From NCBI GenBank assembly GCA_032433595.1, contig JASWJB010000004.1:248001-312000 (forward strand): 64,000 bases of DNA, written 5' to 3'. This DNA comes from Conoideocrella luteorostrata (Eukaryota > Ascomycota > Sordariomycetes > Hypocreales > Clavicipitaceae). Numbering within the stretch: the first letter of the stretch is position 1; each line of letters starts with the position of its first letter. Positions 46,643 to 57,422 of this stretch are shown here, in pieces. The position numbers were made by a program, and so were the translations under genes. Under the pieces are notes generated by a model, which was not told the DNA's origin, made no database searches, and saw only the letters and a program-made list of their open reading frames with translations.

Positions 46643-47177
46643 CGAGGTTGTCTTACTTGTGGCAGTTACATAATAGATGAGACCTACCCGCAATATTCTC
46701 TAAAACCCTTTACGAACACAAGCCCCTCATACAGCATTTATTCAGATTCGCATAAGCCTCTCCATAATTGTCTTCACAACATAGTCAACACTTAAAGCTC
46801 ATACCACATCTTGTTGCAGATGAATCTGTCAGCTCGTGTGAGGCAGCACTTGCACGGATGGTGTCCTTGTTTGCCGGATTTTTATGTGAATGTTCCGCCA
46901 TTTCTTTGAAGATTCCTCTAGATAGTCTAGCCCTTCAGCTTGGCATTTCTCTCGACCGCAGTGCACATGCATTGTCTCGCTGATTCTCCTCCGCCGAACC
47001 GCAAGCCCCTCCAGCGGGTCCAGCGGGTCCAGCAGGCTCCCACCGCCTATCGCTATCAACGTGGGGTTCCCATCCAAAAATTTCGGCCGGCTCGTTGAAT
47101 TGAATCGACCCTTCACAGACCGATTGTCACTCCATAATATTCAGACCTGTACACTCACCACTACCACCACCACCACA
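46643..47177. other. Intergenic, promoter region of alb1
   Basis: No gene; ends in a CCACCA-rich leader just before the alb1 ATG. Confidence 0.5.
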
Positions 47178-47806
47178 ATGGCCAAAAGCAAAGGTTCGTA
47201 TTCTCCTCGATTCGAAACCTCCTTCCCCACAGTCAGGAATAACTAACTTCAACCCCAGGGCCATCGAAACACTCCCGCGCCGCCCGCCGCGCTACCTCCC
47301 CCTCCATCGACACCGACAAGTCTCTCAAGGATATCCCCCTACCCAAACGCAACACCTCGTCCGATTTCCGGCCGTCCGTCCTCGCCGTCCACCGCTCCGC
47401 AGGAGTGCTGAAAAAATCGAAACCGCTCCGCAAAACCCGCATGTCCGCCAAGATGCGCCGGCGCCATGAGAAGGGGCTTGAGATGGCCGAGGCGATCACA
47501 GAACGCACGGGCAAAAAGATCGAGAATAGTATTGGACGAGCCAAGGCCGTGCAGAAGAGGAGTAGAGCGTGGGAGGATGTCAATAGAGATGCTGCCGAGG
47601 GGGTAGAGGAGGAGGAGCAGATTTCGAGGAGTCGGTTCGAGGCGCTTATGGATGAGGACGCTGGTGATGAGCAGGGGAGGGATAAGGATGGGGAGTGGGA
47701 GACAGATGATGATGATGGTTTGGTCGGAGATGCGGATGGGTTTAATCCGCAGAATCCTGGGAGTAAAAAGCCTGCTGTTGAGGAGGACGATGATGAGATT
47801 TTGTAG
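47178..47806 (+). CDS. alb1: Ribosome biogenesis protein Alb1
   Basis: Two exons (47178-47193, 47259-47806; 65-bp intron with GTTCGT donor) give 187 aa. The very short first exon encodes MAKSKG. Hallmarks of Alb1 follow: basic N-terminus, KKSKPLRKTRMSAKMRRRHE (a basic block about residues 67-90), a helix with SRAWEDVNRD, and an acidic C-terminus (ETDDDDGLVGD, VEEDDDEIL). Alb1 binds Arx1 on pre-60S particles and helps their export from the nucleus and recycling of factors in the cytoplasm. Length fits fungal members. Confidence 0.88.
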
Positions 47807-48117
47807 GGGTGATGAGTGTCCGTGGTTTGCTGGAGTAGCATGAGATGGTTGGGTTTGCCATTCGCGGCGTCGGGGCGTTTAAAATTTTGCTTGACTGGTT
47901 TACAGTTACATGACATTCATATAGAGGTAGACGGTTTGACGACCAGGGAACCAAAATTTGCAATGATATACTGCAACCAACTATGCCATGATTAGCTCCT
48001 CTCGTCGACAGCTTTCTCGGCTGAGCGACCTATCCGTTGCAAATCTTTTTCCAAATCTTGCCAATCACACCATCCCACAAGCGTGTAATATTTCAAGCTC
48101 TAACAAGGCATAGGGAT

Positions 48118-48984
48118 CTATCTGCCTTGCTTTCCCTCCAGATACAGCCTCATCGTGCCTCCAGCCTGCCCCGTCGCAGGCTTTGCCTCCCTCCCTCCAT
48201 GGCTCTCGACCTCGTCCCGAATCCGCTTCACCACCCCCTCAGCCTCCTTCCCATCGACCTGCTTCCCGCCCTTCTTCTTCGCCACCAGGACCTCCACCTT
48301 CAACCCCTTGCCCAGAAATCCCCCCATCTGCCTCATCTTGGTAGCCAAGTCGTGATCCCCAATCGCCCACGTCAACTCCAGCTCCTTCGTCTTGGGCTTC
48401 GCCGTCGCAGCCTTCTTCTTCGCCTTGAGCTGTTTCTGGCGCTCATACTCATCCTTCCTGTTGACAATCTTGCAGACCGCGTATTGGGCGCCGCTCCGGC
48501 CGTTTTTCGGATCAGCAGGGACGTAGGCTTGGATCATGCGCAGAGACTCGTGTGGTTCGAGCTTGCTCAGGACAAAAGGCGTGGAGAGAGGTCCCTCGGT
48601 GGCTCCGTTGTCGATAACCATGATTTGAGGGTCAGTAATTTCGTGATCTTGCGGGGGTCGGTCACGCCCGGAGCGTTCAATGTCCTTTTGGGTCGTGTAG
48701 CGTTTGTCAAAGCCACGGTCGTCGCGAGCGACTTGATCTTTGGCGGCGGCGGAGGTGGGACCGCGAGGGCCTCTGGCTGGTGGTTTGGTCGCATAGTGGC
48801 GGATTTGAGCGATTGTGGTGTTTCGAGACGCGATGGCCAACGGCGAATGCTCCGGTCGTGAGAGCGAGCGCTGCTGGAAAGTTGTGGTCGAGGGCAACCG
48901 CCCGGGGAGTGTGCCCCCAGCTGGCGAGATGAAGACCCGGTAGAGCGCTCGGCAAGGACTGTACACGCATTTCGTTGGCCTCAT
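48118..48984 (-). CDS. Mitochondrial translation initiation factor IF-3
   Basis: A 288-aa intronless protein. The Arg/Ser-rich N-terminus (MRPTKCVYSPCRALYRVF onwards) looks like a mitochondrial presequence. The IF-3 N-domain is at about 105-165 (ITDPQIMVIDNG, PHESLRMIQAYV). The C-domain follows, with KTKELELTWAIGDHDLATKM and GFLGKGLKVEVLVAKKK, the usual strand-helix order. IF-3 keeps mitoribosomal subunits apart and checks start-codon pairing; the yeast counterpart is Aim23. It is divergent from imp1, with start codons 459 bp apart, so the two mitochondrial genes may share a control region. Confidence 0.85.
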   Translation of the reverse strand: MRPTKCVYSPCRALYRVFISPAGGTLPGRLPSTTTFQQRSLSRPEHSPLAIASRNTTIAQIRHYATKPPARGPRGPTSAAAKDQVARDDRGFDKRYTTQKDIERSGRDRPPQDHEITDPQIMVIDNGATEGPLSTPFVLSKLEPHESLRMIQAYVPADPKNGRSGAQYAVCKIVNRKDEYERQKQLKAKKKAATAKPKTKELELTWAIGDHDLATKMRQMGGFLGKGLKVEVLVAKKKGGKQVDGKEAEGVVKRIRDEVESHGGREAKPATGQAGGTMRLYLEGKQGR

Positions 48985-49442
48985 CGTGGAAGAAAGGCGT
49001 CAATTGACTCGTGCCGGGCAAGAACTGGCGATTGAGCTTAGTGCTCGAAGCTGGTTTAAGCGGTGGTTGAGGCAGCGGTGGCCCAGCCCTCAGATTAGCT
49101 TGTGCTCCAGGTAGCTGCAGAGCTGAGCGGAGAGCGGAGCTGAGCAGAGGCAGAGAGCTACGATTCACGTCAAGCAGATCCAGCCAATAGTAGCGATTGC
49201 GCACGCTCAATGCCCACCACGCATACAGAACTCTACGTCCGCCAAAGCTTCGTACGGCATTTTCAACATTTACCTACCATTCGCTGAGCGCGACATACCA
49301 AACGTCACTATTCAACTACTCAACTGCTCGATTTCCGCACCAATTAAAAGCCACACCATGTCTTCTTCAACTATACAAGCCCCCGACTTAGATTAATCCC
49401 GGTTATCACATCAACGTCTCACCAAAAGTCAATCGTCTCATC
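48985..49442. promoter_or_regulatory. Shared divergent promoter of mitochondrial IF-3 and imp1
   Basis: A 458-bp interval between head-to-head starts of two nuclear genes for mitochondrial proteins. No TATA box is obvious on either side, as expected for housekeeping genes. Pyrimidine-rich tracts precede imp1. Co-regulation is inferred from arrangement only. Confidence 0.4.
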
Positions 49443-50008
49443 ATGTTCACCCATTTCCTCGGCCATCCCATCCGCTTCGCCCTCTCCACTCTTAAAATGA
49501 CTTGCTTCGCCCATCTCACTCTCACGCAGGTCCTCCAAGTCTCGCCAGCGCAAGGCCCTTCTATGCTTCCAACCTTTACTGTAGATGGAGATTGGATTGC
49601 CGCCGACATGCGCCACCGCCTGGGAAGGGACATCGGCGTCGGTGACTTGGTCTTATACAAGATTCCCATCTTTGCCAACCAGAACGGCGTGAAGCGCGTG
49701 GTCGGCATGCCGGGAGACTATGTGTCGCTCGGGACGCCCGGCGAGAGGGGAGTGGAACAAATGATACAGGTATGGCCCGTTATAAACCCCAACCGCGCTC
49801 TGAAGTGAAGCTCCTCTGCTTACCGTCCTAGGTTCCTGAGGGCCATTGTTGGATAGTTGGCGACAACTTGCCAGCTTCACGAGACTCCAGACAGTTTGGT
49901 CCCCTCCCATTGGCTCTGGTTCAGGGCAAGGTTGTGGCCAAGATTCTGCCTTGGAGAGAGAGGCGATGGTTCGGCAGTGGCGTTCAGAGGGTGAATAACG
50001 ATCAATGA
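49443..50008 (+). CDS. imp1: Mitochondrial inner membrane protease subunit Imp1
   Basis: Two exons (49443-49769, 49832-50008; 62-bp intron) give 167 aa, the usual size. A signal-peptidase I (S26) fold: the catalytic Ser40 lies in QGPSMLPT and the Lys84 dyad partner in NGVKRVVGMPGD, followed by the family box VPEGHCWIVGDN. The N-terminal hydrophobic stretch anchors the protein in the inner membrane. Imp1 removes sorting signals from intermembrane-space proteins together with Imp2. Confidence 0.92.
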
Positions 50009-50685
50009 TTTGAAGTGTGGACCAAACTTCTATCCAAAACCGACTTGCACAGCACTTATTACCGCTCCAGGCTTCAGCGGCCACCAACTACTTATGCCGA
50101 GTCATGCCGATGCCGGTCAATCATATTAATCGGGTATATATTAAACCGGCTTGTAAAACACCTTTGTCTAATTATTACAGCTGCCGTCGAAAAGCGTCCC
50201 CTACTTCGTAAAAAAGAAAACTCTGCAACAAAAAAACTCAATGCTCGGCTAATCGACGTCCTTCGCCTAATATGCTGGTACAAAATAATAGTGATCCTAA
50301 GCTACATCGTGAACCACTCATTTCTATCCTGCGCCTGGAGGAACCGCTGCTAGCAAGTCTAGATTACGGACGGCTCACAAGCCCCCAGGAAGGCCACATG
50401 CCTATAGAAAAGTTGAAAGTCGATATAAAGGGAGAATAAAAGGGGTTCGAGTAAGAGGTTAATGGGATGCGGGAAGAAGAAAAAAGTAGGCCACCCTCAC
50501 AATACCGGGTTATAATCAGATACAAAATTCCAGACGCCTTGAAACACCGACGCGTTGTGCCACAAGACCATGACTTCCGCAGGTCCAGCCATGGCAGCAG
50601 TTGCGTACACAGCGCAATTATTAAAAAGAGAGACCATAAGAGAGTCGTTGGGGACTGGTTGACGGTCACTTCGCCAGGAACATGA
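50009..50685. other. Convergent 3' intergenic region
   Basis: Between the 3' ends of imp1 and vac8. AT-rich, with A-runs near 50210-50230. No gene. Confidence 0.5.
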
Positions 50686-52858
50686 TCACCCCTCAATATG
50701 AGTCTTAGGTATGGTCTGACCTAATAGCTCCAGACATCGCTGAGCCAAATTGACAACTTCGCCCTCATCCTCTTCTTCAAACTCTGTATCAGCTTCAACC
50801 TGTCTGTTTGCGATAGTTCGAATATTTTCAATAATATCGTCGGCTCTGCCGATGAGGCCAATGAGCGTTTTGTCCTCAGACTCGAGTAACTGCAAAACAG
50901 TCCAAACAGCAATATGTTGGAAAGGAGCCTCGCCGTCTTCCAGGAATCGGCTGAGGTATCCGTGAATGTCTCCCTCCGGATTATCCCACTTTCGGATGAA
51001 GATAGAGTAGTCGCCAACTAAGGGAGCACATGTGAGCATGCGATATAAGTCTACATTTGGTTCCAAGAAGTTCACGTACCTTTGGACGATAGGTTAGCCA
51101 GAGCAGCGGCACTGTTACACCTAACATCCTTATCGGGTGAATTGGTCAAAGGAATCAGGACATCGCAAACACCGAGCTTGAGCAGCTCAGACTTGAGATC
51201 ATCACTGAGCGCCAGGACCGCAATGGCTGCCGTGATTTCCGATTGCAGTTCGTGTACATCGGCTAAATTAGGGAATGTTACATTTAAAACCATATCCTTG
51301 CATTTTTGTGCGGCGTCAGCCTTGAAAACGAGGTACTTGTTTTGATCCGAACTGGCGGCGAGGTTTCGCAGCGTCGAAACGGTGTGGCATAAGATAGCTT
51401 TTTCTTGGATAAAACCAAGCAATTCAACAAGTGGATTGAGGAAGTCCGCTTCGATAATGGGCGACTCGTTCATAGGGTGGATAGAAATGTTTCGCATACA
51501 TGCGACGGCAGCTTCACGCAGAGGCATATACTCTGATTTAAGGAGACGAAGCAGCGGCTGAAGGCCATTGGCGCGAACAATGTCCAATTGGTACTTCTCG
51601 TCAGATGCCAGGTTTCGCAAGCCCAATGCCGCCTGATACTGGACCTTGTGGGACGGCGAATCCACGAGATTGACCAAGGACTGGACAAGCTTGGGCTCGG
51701 AGGAAGCAAGCTTTCTTCTATTGCTGGCATCAACAGCAATGTTGCTCAGAGCTGTAGTGCAATAGTACTGGACATCGACATCGGGCGAGGCAAGGAGTTG
51801 TACAAGGACGGGGATGGCACCGGCGTTAACGACCTGCTGTCGATTCTCCTCTTGATGGACGTGAAATGTTAGTGGATACTGAATGTCAAGACCCGGTCAC
51901 CTAGATAGCGGACGGGAACATACCGGTATGTGTCATATTAAGCAGAGCTCCAGTAGCGTTCCTCTGTACGCGCATGTCTCGTGATTTAGCAAGTCTTGTC
52001 AATGGGCCAAGAGCACCAGACCTCGCAATCTTGGCCTTGTTCTCATCATGTGTGGCTAAATTGGTGATACACCCGACGGCATTGCACTGTACTTCGACAT
52101 TCGGAGACAGCATCTGTCGAATTAATGGTGTTAGACCCCCTAGGTGGACAATGAGAACTTTGTTCTCGGCTGCAAACGGATCGATTAGTTCTTGCATCTA
52201 CGGTTGACATTCTTCGGACAGAGTACGTACTGTTGACAGCCAGATTACCCAGGGCTGCACTAGCAGCTCGCTGAACTTCGATATCTGGACTTTGCAGCAG
52301 AAATAAAATAGGTTCAAATGTATCTCGGTCAACTTCTCGAACATCTAATTCGCCCGGTTAGTACAAGCTCATAGCAAGGCCAAAAAAGAACGCTGAGCGA
52401 GCTATCCCCTCATCCAAGTATTCTGTGCTTAACCACCTAACCAGAGATGTTTGCTCGGCGTATGCATCGATAGGACGTACCTCGCTCTGTTATTTCTGCA
52501 AATGTGAGACTTGCACTTCGCTGCAGATCGATATTTTCTGAGAAAACCAAGGTACTCAGAGCTCGAAGGGGTTCTCCGGTAAAGAAGTCGGTTTCGCCGC
52601 GCTGTAGGTTTCGGTCAGAAAATCAAGTGACATTCGACCCGAGGGTCAGTGATCAAAAGGGCAGCAGCAAACATTTTCGAGATATTGCAATAAATCGGCC
52701 ACAGCCTCGCGCTCGCTATCGGCTAAGACAGGTTCGTATAGACCTTCGCGGGACCGGCCTGGGGAGATCGCGTCAGTGGGAGTCGTGACAAAAAAAAAAT
52801 GCAAGCACACGGAAATCAGCCCAGTACCTCCGCAGCATGACGAGCTGCAATTACCCAT
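50686..52858 (-). CDS. vac8: Vacuolar armadillo-repeat protein Vac8
   Basis: Seven exons (52858-52828, 52758-52673, 52601-52481, 52344-52231, 52169-51924, 51850-51080, 51017-50686) give 566 aa, matching the family length. The N-terminus [11 protein letters not shown], encoded mostly by a 31-bp exon, has Gly2 for myristoylation and Cys4, Cys8 and Cys9 for palmitoylation, which attach the protein to the vacuole. [20 protein letters not shown] and a series of armadillo repeats follow (for example [19 protein letters not shown], and [20 protein letters not shown]). The acidic C-terminus ends in [19 protein letters not shown]. Vac8 acts in vacuole inheritance, fusion, nucleus-vacuole junctions and selective autophagy through partners such as Vac17, Nvj1 and Atg13. 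Confidence 0.95.
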
Positions 52859-55174
52859 GACTGGGTTGAGACGGATGTTGAGTCTCCAAACAAAGGCGAC
52901 GGCTGGCGTGGCGTGGCGTGTCAAACTCAAGATGTTGTTGGCAAGAGGCGGGTCGCTCAGAAGACTAAGGCAGTCGACCCTTCGTTAGGTCCCAGACCTT
53001 GCAACGAGCTCAACCAGTTGCTGCTTAGCTTCGGTATCAAGCTGAGGCTAGTCGCAAAAGCTTCATCTATGATGGAACGGGCGAATCAGTAGGATTTGAT
53101 TGCCGAGGGAAAGAAAGCAAGCAGACACGCAGGGTTCCTATGCGAGGGCATCGAGGAGACAAGTCTGGTGTTTGACGATTGGAACCGAAGGGGAGATGGG
53201 CGAGGCAGTTGAGGGTCAGAGATGATGACCAGACAACATGGGTGGACTACGCAACGCACCGGGTGACGGGCCCAGGCGATGGACTGGGATGTGAGGACTG
53301 CAGTGTGAGCGGGAACGGGGCTTGCAATTGGGTGAGGAGCACGGGGGCCCCGGCGCTGGAGGGAAGCAACACCCGATGCTGCCTCGTTAGCGTATTTAGC
53401 TCCTGCTTCAAGGGACCAGAGCCTCCCTCATCTTCCATTACAAATGCTTTAAGCTTGCTTGCGCTCGTCTCTGTGTGCCGGCAACTGCATCTCTGTACGG
53501 AGGAGCAGGACCTTCATACTACTACACATCAATCATGTGAAGATGACTACGTCATTCGTCAAATACTTAGCGCGCGGAGGAGGTCGACCGCTTGTGGCGC
53601 TGCAAAACCAACTCGCTTGTGGACTAACCAAACTGTAATCGCAGGTGTTGGAGGTACAGGCGTGCTAGGGCTGAAATCACAATGCTGCTGTTGCTTATAT
53701 AATAGAGCCACCATTGTATGGAGTACTATAATATTATCAGTGATATGTCTCAATGTCCTGATGGTGCTGGTATTCTGGATAGTACGAGAGGTCAAGTGGT
53801 AACACGAGGGCTTTCTATAGTGTATTGTGATCTCGTCTCGGGCCTCATGTACACCCATATAATATTAAGCGCAGACTCCAGCACAAGGACAACTGGTTCA
53901 ACCAGTCCGGAGCAGAGCAGAGCTTCCCCGACGTTGGTTCCCACCACCCTCTCGCTTCTCACACAAGCAGAATCGACTATATTGGAGCTGCACACATGCC
54001 CAACCATCACTTTGCCAATACAACGCCCGTATCGCCCCGGCTTTTTCTTGGCTCACTGGCGGGTGTGGCGCGATGGGGAAGCCACAGCCTGGTATCCTGG
54101 CAATGCAGTCACTGACTGATGTTACTTGGGCAGGACCCGCCACAAACTTGGCCTGCACTTCAACAGCTTCGCGATTATTGCACAGGCATACACTGCTTAT
54201 TATACACAGGGTATATGAATCTCAGATTGAAGCTTGACGGAGGGAAACGACCCACCACTGACGCATCTCGTTGAAAAAGTGACATTCGTATCGGTTGGAG
54301 CACCGCGCATCCAGTAATCCCATGTGACGCAGCGTCCCCGCGTGTGGTGCCGACAGGATGTGCTATCTCCTTCTGGGACGGACTGCAGTGTTCAGTACAT
54401 GGCAAGTAACTCAGAGCTGTGCTCTATGGAATAGTTGCGCCGCTTTCAGGCCTTGTGTGATAATATTTGGTCTTATCCATCGATCGGCGCGTTGTTTCAT
54501 GGAAGCAGCGAAAATTCCCGCCGCCTGAGGCATTTGCGACCGCCGAAATTCGCAACCGAGGGCCTACCCGGGACCGCACCAGTGAAACACAAGTTATCAT
54601 ACGGCGTACCAGGACGAATATTCAAGACTTCTCATTACGGCAGAACAAAATCATTCGAGCACGTTCCGTTTGGTTGCAACATGCCGACCCGTGGCTTTTC
54701 GTCTTGTCATTGATGCTGATTTCCATTGCCTGAACACTAGAACCACCACAACAGCCTATTGCTTAGTACTCCAACATAGTTTAAACGTCATGCACAAAAC
54801 TCTCTTAGTCGCTAGATCCTGAATCAGGCCTTGTCAAAGAAATCCCTCCCCGCTTTTCACTCCAGCGTGGAAGAACTGGCTTATGACGGCGGCTTTATCG
54901 CACAGCTCCCTGGCGAACTTATGCGCTGCTACTCCGTACTTACTAACAAAAAGCTCAACCCAGCCGCCTCACATTGACCGATTGTACCCCACCACGCATG
55001 GCCCAGCTTCCCATCGCAAATATACCATCCCCCCTCCCGCTCCCCCACTTTCAACCAAACGTAAAAAGATAACTACTGTCGCAAACGACCAAACTCGAGG
55101 CACCTGCGAGCAAGGCTGAAGCTTTGAAGGGAAGGGGAGCTCCTGTTCGATTGCACGAGACGCCACGAAGTCGG
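52859..55174. other. Divergent intergenic region between vac8 and snf4
   Basis: 2.3 kb without a supported gene; probably long leaders and promoters of two housekeeping genes. A 207-codon plus frame at 53179-53802 has no ATG at its start, no domain and ends in low-complexity hydrophobic sequence. One TACTCCGTA motif at 54930. Confidence 0.45.
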
Positions 55175-56782
55175 ATGGACGACAAAGACTCCCCTGCGGT
55201 ACCGGCTAGCCTCCAGCCTGCTACTGACCCCACGCAGACCAATGTCGAGGCTCCGAGACAGTCTCGTGAGCAGGTCACCAGCGCCATGTCTGCACCGTCA
55301 CCGGGAGTTGGGTCTGGGCCTTTGCGCGAGCAACCACCACCGTCAACAGCTGCGACGACAGCTCAAGCAGCGCCGACTCTGGCCCCAATCTCTCCGTTGA
55401 ATCCTTCTGCACCGGCTTCTGGTCATCAGCAGCCCTCCGGTCGGCTGCCTCAATTCGTAGCTCCCTCGTCCTACCTCCGCTTCAAGACAACGCACGGCAG
55501 CGCCATGGCAGCCGCGCCGGAGCCGTCGCCGAAGCAAAGTCCCCCGAGTCCGCTTGATAAAGAGCAGCGTCAGGGTTTGGTTCGTCTTGTTTCCCTCTCC
55601 TCGATTGCCACCCTCTCGATCTGTCTTGCTTAGTCAACTTTTGCCGACGTCGTACAAAAAGCTTATCATCATGCCTCATAGAAAGCGATACGAGACTTCC
55701 TCAAAGTCCGCACCAGCTACGATGTCCTGCCACTGTCCTTCCGCCTAATTGCGTTGGATACCGACCTCCTCATAAAGAAAACTTTAAACATATTGATACA
55801 GAACTGTAAGTCGTATGGTGAGACTTGTATCACGCATATTTCTTATCGCGGCCCAAGTCGACCCAACGGGACCTTCTTAGCTGACTGGCTGATTTCAGCA
55901 ATCGTCTCGGCGCCGTTGTGGGATTCGCAACGAGGGCGCTTCGCTGGAATTTTGACAGCCACAGATTACATCAATGTGATTCAGTACTACTACCTGTTTC
56001 CTGACGAGATCAGCAAGCTGGATCAATTTAGGTTGAGTAGCCTTCGAGGTGAGCATCTCTCGCAATAGGGTTATAGGATCAGATAAACCTGCGCTTGGCT
56101 GCTAGTACTGACAAGAGTGGCAGATATTGAAAAGGCGATTGGCGCTATCCCTATAGAAACTGTATCGGTCCATCCCTCGAGACCACTATACGAGGCTTGC
56201 CGGCGCATGCTTAAGACTCGTGCCCGTCGTATTCCTCTTGTCGACATTGACGATGAAACAGGCAGAGAGACAGTCATTTCCGTCATTACACAATATCGTA
56301 TCCTCAAGTTTATTGCCGTCAATAATGAACACAACACAGTGATGCTGAAGAAGACTGTTCGGGAAATTGGCCTGGGCACTTATTCAGACTTGGCAACTGT
56401 CCATATGGACAACACGGTCTTGGATGCTATCCACAAAATGGTGGATCGAAACATTAGCTGCATTCCCATCGTAGACTCCGAAAATAGAGTCCTTAATGCC
56501 TTCGAAGCAGTCGACGTCATTCCGTGTATTCGAGGCGGCGCATACGAAGAGCTCGATGGAACGGTTGGCGAAGCTCTGTGCAAACGACCGGACGACAGCC
56601 CCGGCATATACACTTGTAATGATTGCGACCGACTGGACTCACTCTTCGATGCCATCCGCAAGAGCAGGGTTCACAGATTGATCGTCATTGATGACGACAA
56701 CAAGTTGAAAGGCATCATTTCACTTTCAGACATTCTCAAGTATGTGCTACTGTACGGAGAAGAGGATTCACAAAGGCGATAA
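55175..56782 (+). CDS. snf4: AMPK/Snf1 complex gamma subunit Snf4
   Basis: Four exons (55175-55579, 55682-55805, 55899-56048, 56124-56782) give 445 aa. Residues 1-125 are a Pro/Ala/Ser-rich disordered extension. The core starts at KAIRDFLKVRTSYDVLPL and contains four CBS modules: SIVSAPLWDSQRGRFAG (1), RARRIPLVDIDDETGRETV (2), NISCIPIVDSENRVLNAF (3) and RVHRLIVIDDDNKLKGI (4). It is the nucleotide-sensing regulatory subunit of the Snf1 kinase, controlling glucose derepression and carbon-source use. The first intron uses a GTTCGT donor; its 3' part also contains an alternative AG at 55632-55633, so alternative splicing is conceivable. Confidence 0.93.
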
Positions 56783-57422
56783 TAGGAATGTATTTGACGA
56801 CACGTTTTCGACGAAAGTACTTGGCGCATGGATCTAGTACAGGATTTTCTATGTTACAAGTACTAGGAGTAACGGGAGGGATAACTTTTGATGCATTGTT
56901 TGCTTGGCGTACTGGGGCTGTAAGTCTTGAATGGTACAGGCCATGGGTTCGCTGGCGAAAGAAAGAGGATTGCCTTGTGTGTTTCTCTTTAGAACAGAGT
57001 CTTGATGGATAGTGGCGTGCAATAATTGCCGATAGGCGTGTCGTAATGTCTGTTGTAGGTATAAATCTGGATTTGATAGGATCATCCCAGTTGGTACGGT
57101 ATAGCCCTCGGTGATGTTGTGTTGGACTTCAAAATGCGCTTGGCTCGTAACAACAGAGCGTCACATTCGCCCTTTTAAAACCTTTATCAGGAGACGAGAC
57201 AAACCTATTCTCCCCAAGAGCGAAATCGACATTTCATTGCTTGCTTTTGGTGTCCGGAAGTGCTGAGAAGCGGAAGGTGCCTGGCCATAACAACTGCCAG
57301 TTGCTAGACAACCACGCCAGCTGTCAAAACTTGACTGGAGCCACAACAACACCTAATGAACCTGTGTCAACATCTAGCATCGGCATCTACTCCAATATTT
57401 GACAACGACCCTGCGACTCTCC
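56783..57422. other. Intergenic, no supported gene
   Basis: 3' region of snf4 and promoter of the RhoGAP gene. No repeat or gene seen. Confidence 0.5.

Noticed and set aside
47233..47916. 227-codon minus-strand frame
   Set aside because: Antisense of alb1; Ser-rich low-complexity translation without any family signal.
53179..53802. 207-codon plus-strand frame
   Set aside because: No ATG at its start, no recognisable domain; lies in the vac8-snf4 divergent promoter interval.
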